A stretch of DNA of 13,057 nt from Chloroflexota bacterium (lineage in GTDB: Bacteria; Chloroflexota; Anaerolineae; B4-G1). A program made the position numbers and the translations under genes. Each line of letters begins with the position of its first letter. Position 1 is the first letter of the stretch. Positions 11,814-13,057 of the stretch are shown here, piece by piece. Location: the NCBI GenBank assembly GCA_011046405.1, contig DSAR01000126.1, positions 1-13,057 on the forward strand. Reading direction: 5' to 3'. The notes below the pieces were generated by a model. That model did no database searches. It was not told the origin of the DNA and worked only from the letters and a program-made list of their open reading frames with translations.

Positions 11814-13057
11814 CTACCGTGGGGTGTTTTCTTCGAGGATCTGGCTGTATAAGACCTCTACCTGGCCCACGTGTTCTTCCAACGTCACCGGCGGGCACAC
11901 CTCATCCCGCAACCGGGCCAGGAAATCTGGCTCGTCTACCATCCGCTGCAAAGCTGCTCGCCAGGCAGATACATCGCCCGGCGGGAGCAGCAGGCCATCC
12001 ACCCCATTGCGGACCCGGTCGACCAGGGGGCCCAGACGTGAGGCGAGCACCGGCAATCCGGCGGCAAAGGCCTCGGATACGATGAAGGAGAAGGTCTCGT
12101 ACCACAGGGTGGGCACAGTCACCACGTCCGCCTGGGCCAGTGTGTCCCACACCGCCTCGCGGGAGAGGCGGCCCAGGAAGCGAACGTTCGGCGTCGCCAG
12201 TTTGCGCAACCGGGCGACGTAATCGGGATCGAAGGATTCATCGCCGGCGATCCACAGCTCGGCGTCTCCCAGGACACCGCTAAACGCCTCTACGAGCGTA
12301 TGAACTCCCTTTTGCCGGGAGAGACCGCCGATGTAGGCGAAACGCAACGGGCCGCCGGCGCGAGGCGTCCGAGGGGAGAGCTCGGGTTCTTCCATACCGG
12401 GCAGGAGCGTCACGAGTCGCTCCTGGGGGGCGCGATGGGCCGCGTACCAGCGGTGAACGAATTCGGTGGGGGCGATGAGGGCGCCAGCGTCCACCATCAC
12501 CTGGCGCAGCAGACAGTTACGCCAGGCCATCAGGCCAGCCAGAGGCGGCATGACTGGATAGAGACCGGAACGGCCCGCCCGCGCCAGCGCACAGCGGGCG
12601 CAGTTCAGGTAGGCGCGCGGGCCCTCGCAGATCCTCTGGTCATAGTTGGTCAGCAATTGCGCGTTGGCGCACACCCACCAAAAGTCCCACAGGGTGATGA
12701 CGTAGGGGATGCGTCGTTGCCGAAGGACGCGGATCAACGCCACCGGCAGCCCCATCAGGTGCTCGACGTGGACCAGGTCAGGTGCGAATTCCACGAGGGT
12801 CTGTTCCCAAAGCGAGATCATCGGCGGGTCGCGGAAGGTGTGGAGAAAGCGGCGGGTGGGCGGTGTGGCGCCGGCCCATGCAGCCCAAACACACACGTCT
12901 CCTTCCGCACGCATTTCGCGCCCCACCCCCTCGGCGCTGCGGCGATAAAATATGGCGACCTGATGCCCCTGTCGCGCCTGAGCCTGGGTCAGCCAGCGGG
13001 TGTATAACTCGACGCCGCCGACGTGTTCCGGCAGGTATTGATGGACAAGATGGAGAA
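11814..13057 (-). CDS. GT4-family glycosyltransferase (5' end outside the window)
   Basis: The reading frame stays open to the window edge. The first visible residues LHLVHQYLPEHVGGVELYTRWLTQAQARQGHQVAIFYR are the classic GT-B N-lobe start with the GGVE loop, so only a few codons are missing; the GTG/ATG at 12926 is not the true start. Donor-site features follow in the C-lobe: FAYIGGLSRQKGVHTLVEAF, ELWIAGDE, VRFLGRL, the E-x7-E motif (YETFSFIVSEAFAAGLPVLAS) and NGVDGLLLPPGD. A cysteine cluster (CANAQ, then ICEGPRAYLNCARCALAR) between the lobes is seen in some GT4 enzymes. The acceptor and sugar are unknown. It is directly upstream of murJ. Confidence 0.88.
   Translation of the reverse strand, partial: LHLVHQYLPEHVGGVELYTRWLTQAQARQGHQVAIFYRRSAEGVGREMRAEGDVCVWAAWAGATPPTRRFLHTFRDPPMISLWEQTLVEFAPDLVHVEHLMGLPVALIRVLRQRRIPYVITLWDFWWVCANAQLLTNYDQRICEGPRAYLNCARCALARAGRSGLYPVMPPLAGLMAWRNCLLRQVMVDAGALIAPTEFVHRWYAAHRAPQERLVTLLPGMEEPELSPRTPRAGGPLRFAYIGGLSRQKGVHTLVEAFSGVLGDAELWIAGDESFDPDYVARLRKLATPNVRFLGRLSREAVWDTLAQADVVTVPTLWYETFSFIVSEAFAAGLPVLASRLGPLVDRVRNGVDGLLLPPGDVSAWRAALQRMVDEPDFLARLRDEVCPPVTLEEHVGQVEVLYSQILEENTPR

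Noticed and set aside
10205..12085. A 626-codon open frame on the plus strand opposite murJ
   Set aside because: It is a Gln/His/Arg-rich antisense frame caused by GC-biased third positions of murJ; it has no domain pattern and no ribosome site.

Overview
The window reads as an accessory-metabolism stretch of a moderately GC-rich bacterial chromosome. The best guess for the host is a member of the Chloroflexota (Anaerolineae-like). The reasons are a short cohesin-like domain behind a Pro-rich linker, a lipoprotein-type LivJ, and intergenic DNA full of small hairpins and short reiterated words. This is inference from style, not proof. Almost all of the window is coding, on two opposing gene blocks.

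Left block, all on the minus strand (8319 down to 193). A branched-chain/polar amino-acid ABC importer is encoded in the order livJ (7165-8319), livH (5839-6744), livM (4819-5829), livG (3923-4801), livF (3204-3920). The operon continues into a decayed ornithine cyclodeaminase (OCD)-family gene (about 2948-3207), a short QueG-like double 4Fe-4S protein (2179-2985) and an intact OCD-family oxidoreductase (1170-2159). A separate CBS-CBS-ACT regulatory protein (193-858) follows. livJ has a near-consensus sigma70 promoter (8485-8513) and a strong hairpin behind it (7113-7149), which would leave the binding protein more abundant than the membrane parts. The liv-OCD-FeS linkage suggests uptake of an amino acid or imino acid and its reductive or deaminating processing; the substrate cannot be read from sequence.

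Right block. On the plus strand, a second near-consensus promoter (8567-8595) drives a pyruvate-kinase-C-like protein (8653-9228), xseB (9253-9486) and a translationally coupled membrane-anchored cohesin-like protein (9486-10160). On the minus strand, converging on these, are murJ (10232-11806) and an upstream GT4 glycosyltransferase (11814 to the window edge), likely cell-wall/surface glycan functions.

The most unusual content is the non-coding DNA. An about 80-bp element bounded by CCTAACC/GGTTAGG occurs as two identical tandem copies just upstream of livH, as a fragment at 7060-7093, and as a diverged copy exactly filling the gap between the cohesin-like gene and murJ. In that last place each end of the element supplies the stop codon of one of the two convergent genes, and in front of livH it supplies part of the Shine-Dalgarno sequence. 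Around the CBS gene lie two hairpin-rich elements: a potential three-way-junction RNA fold at 24-80, and a MITE-like unit at 944-1100 with 32-bp imperfect terminal inverted repeats.
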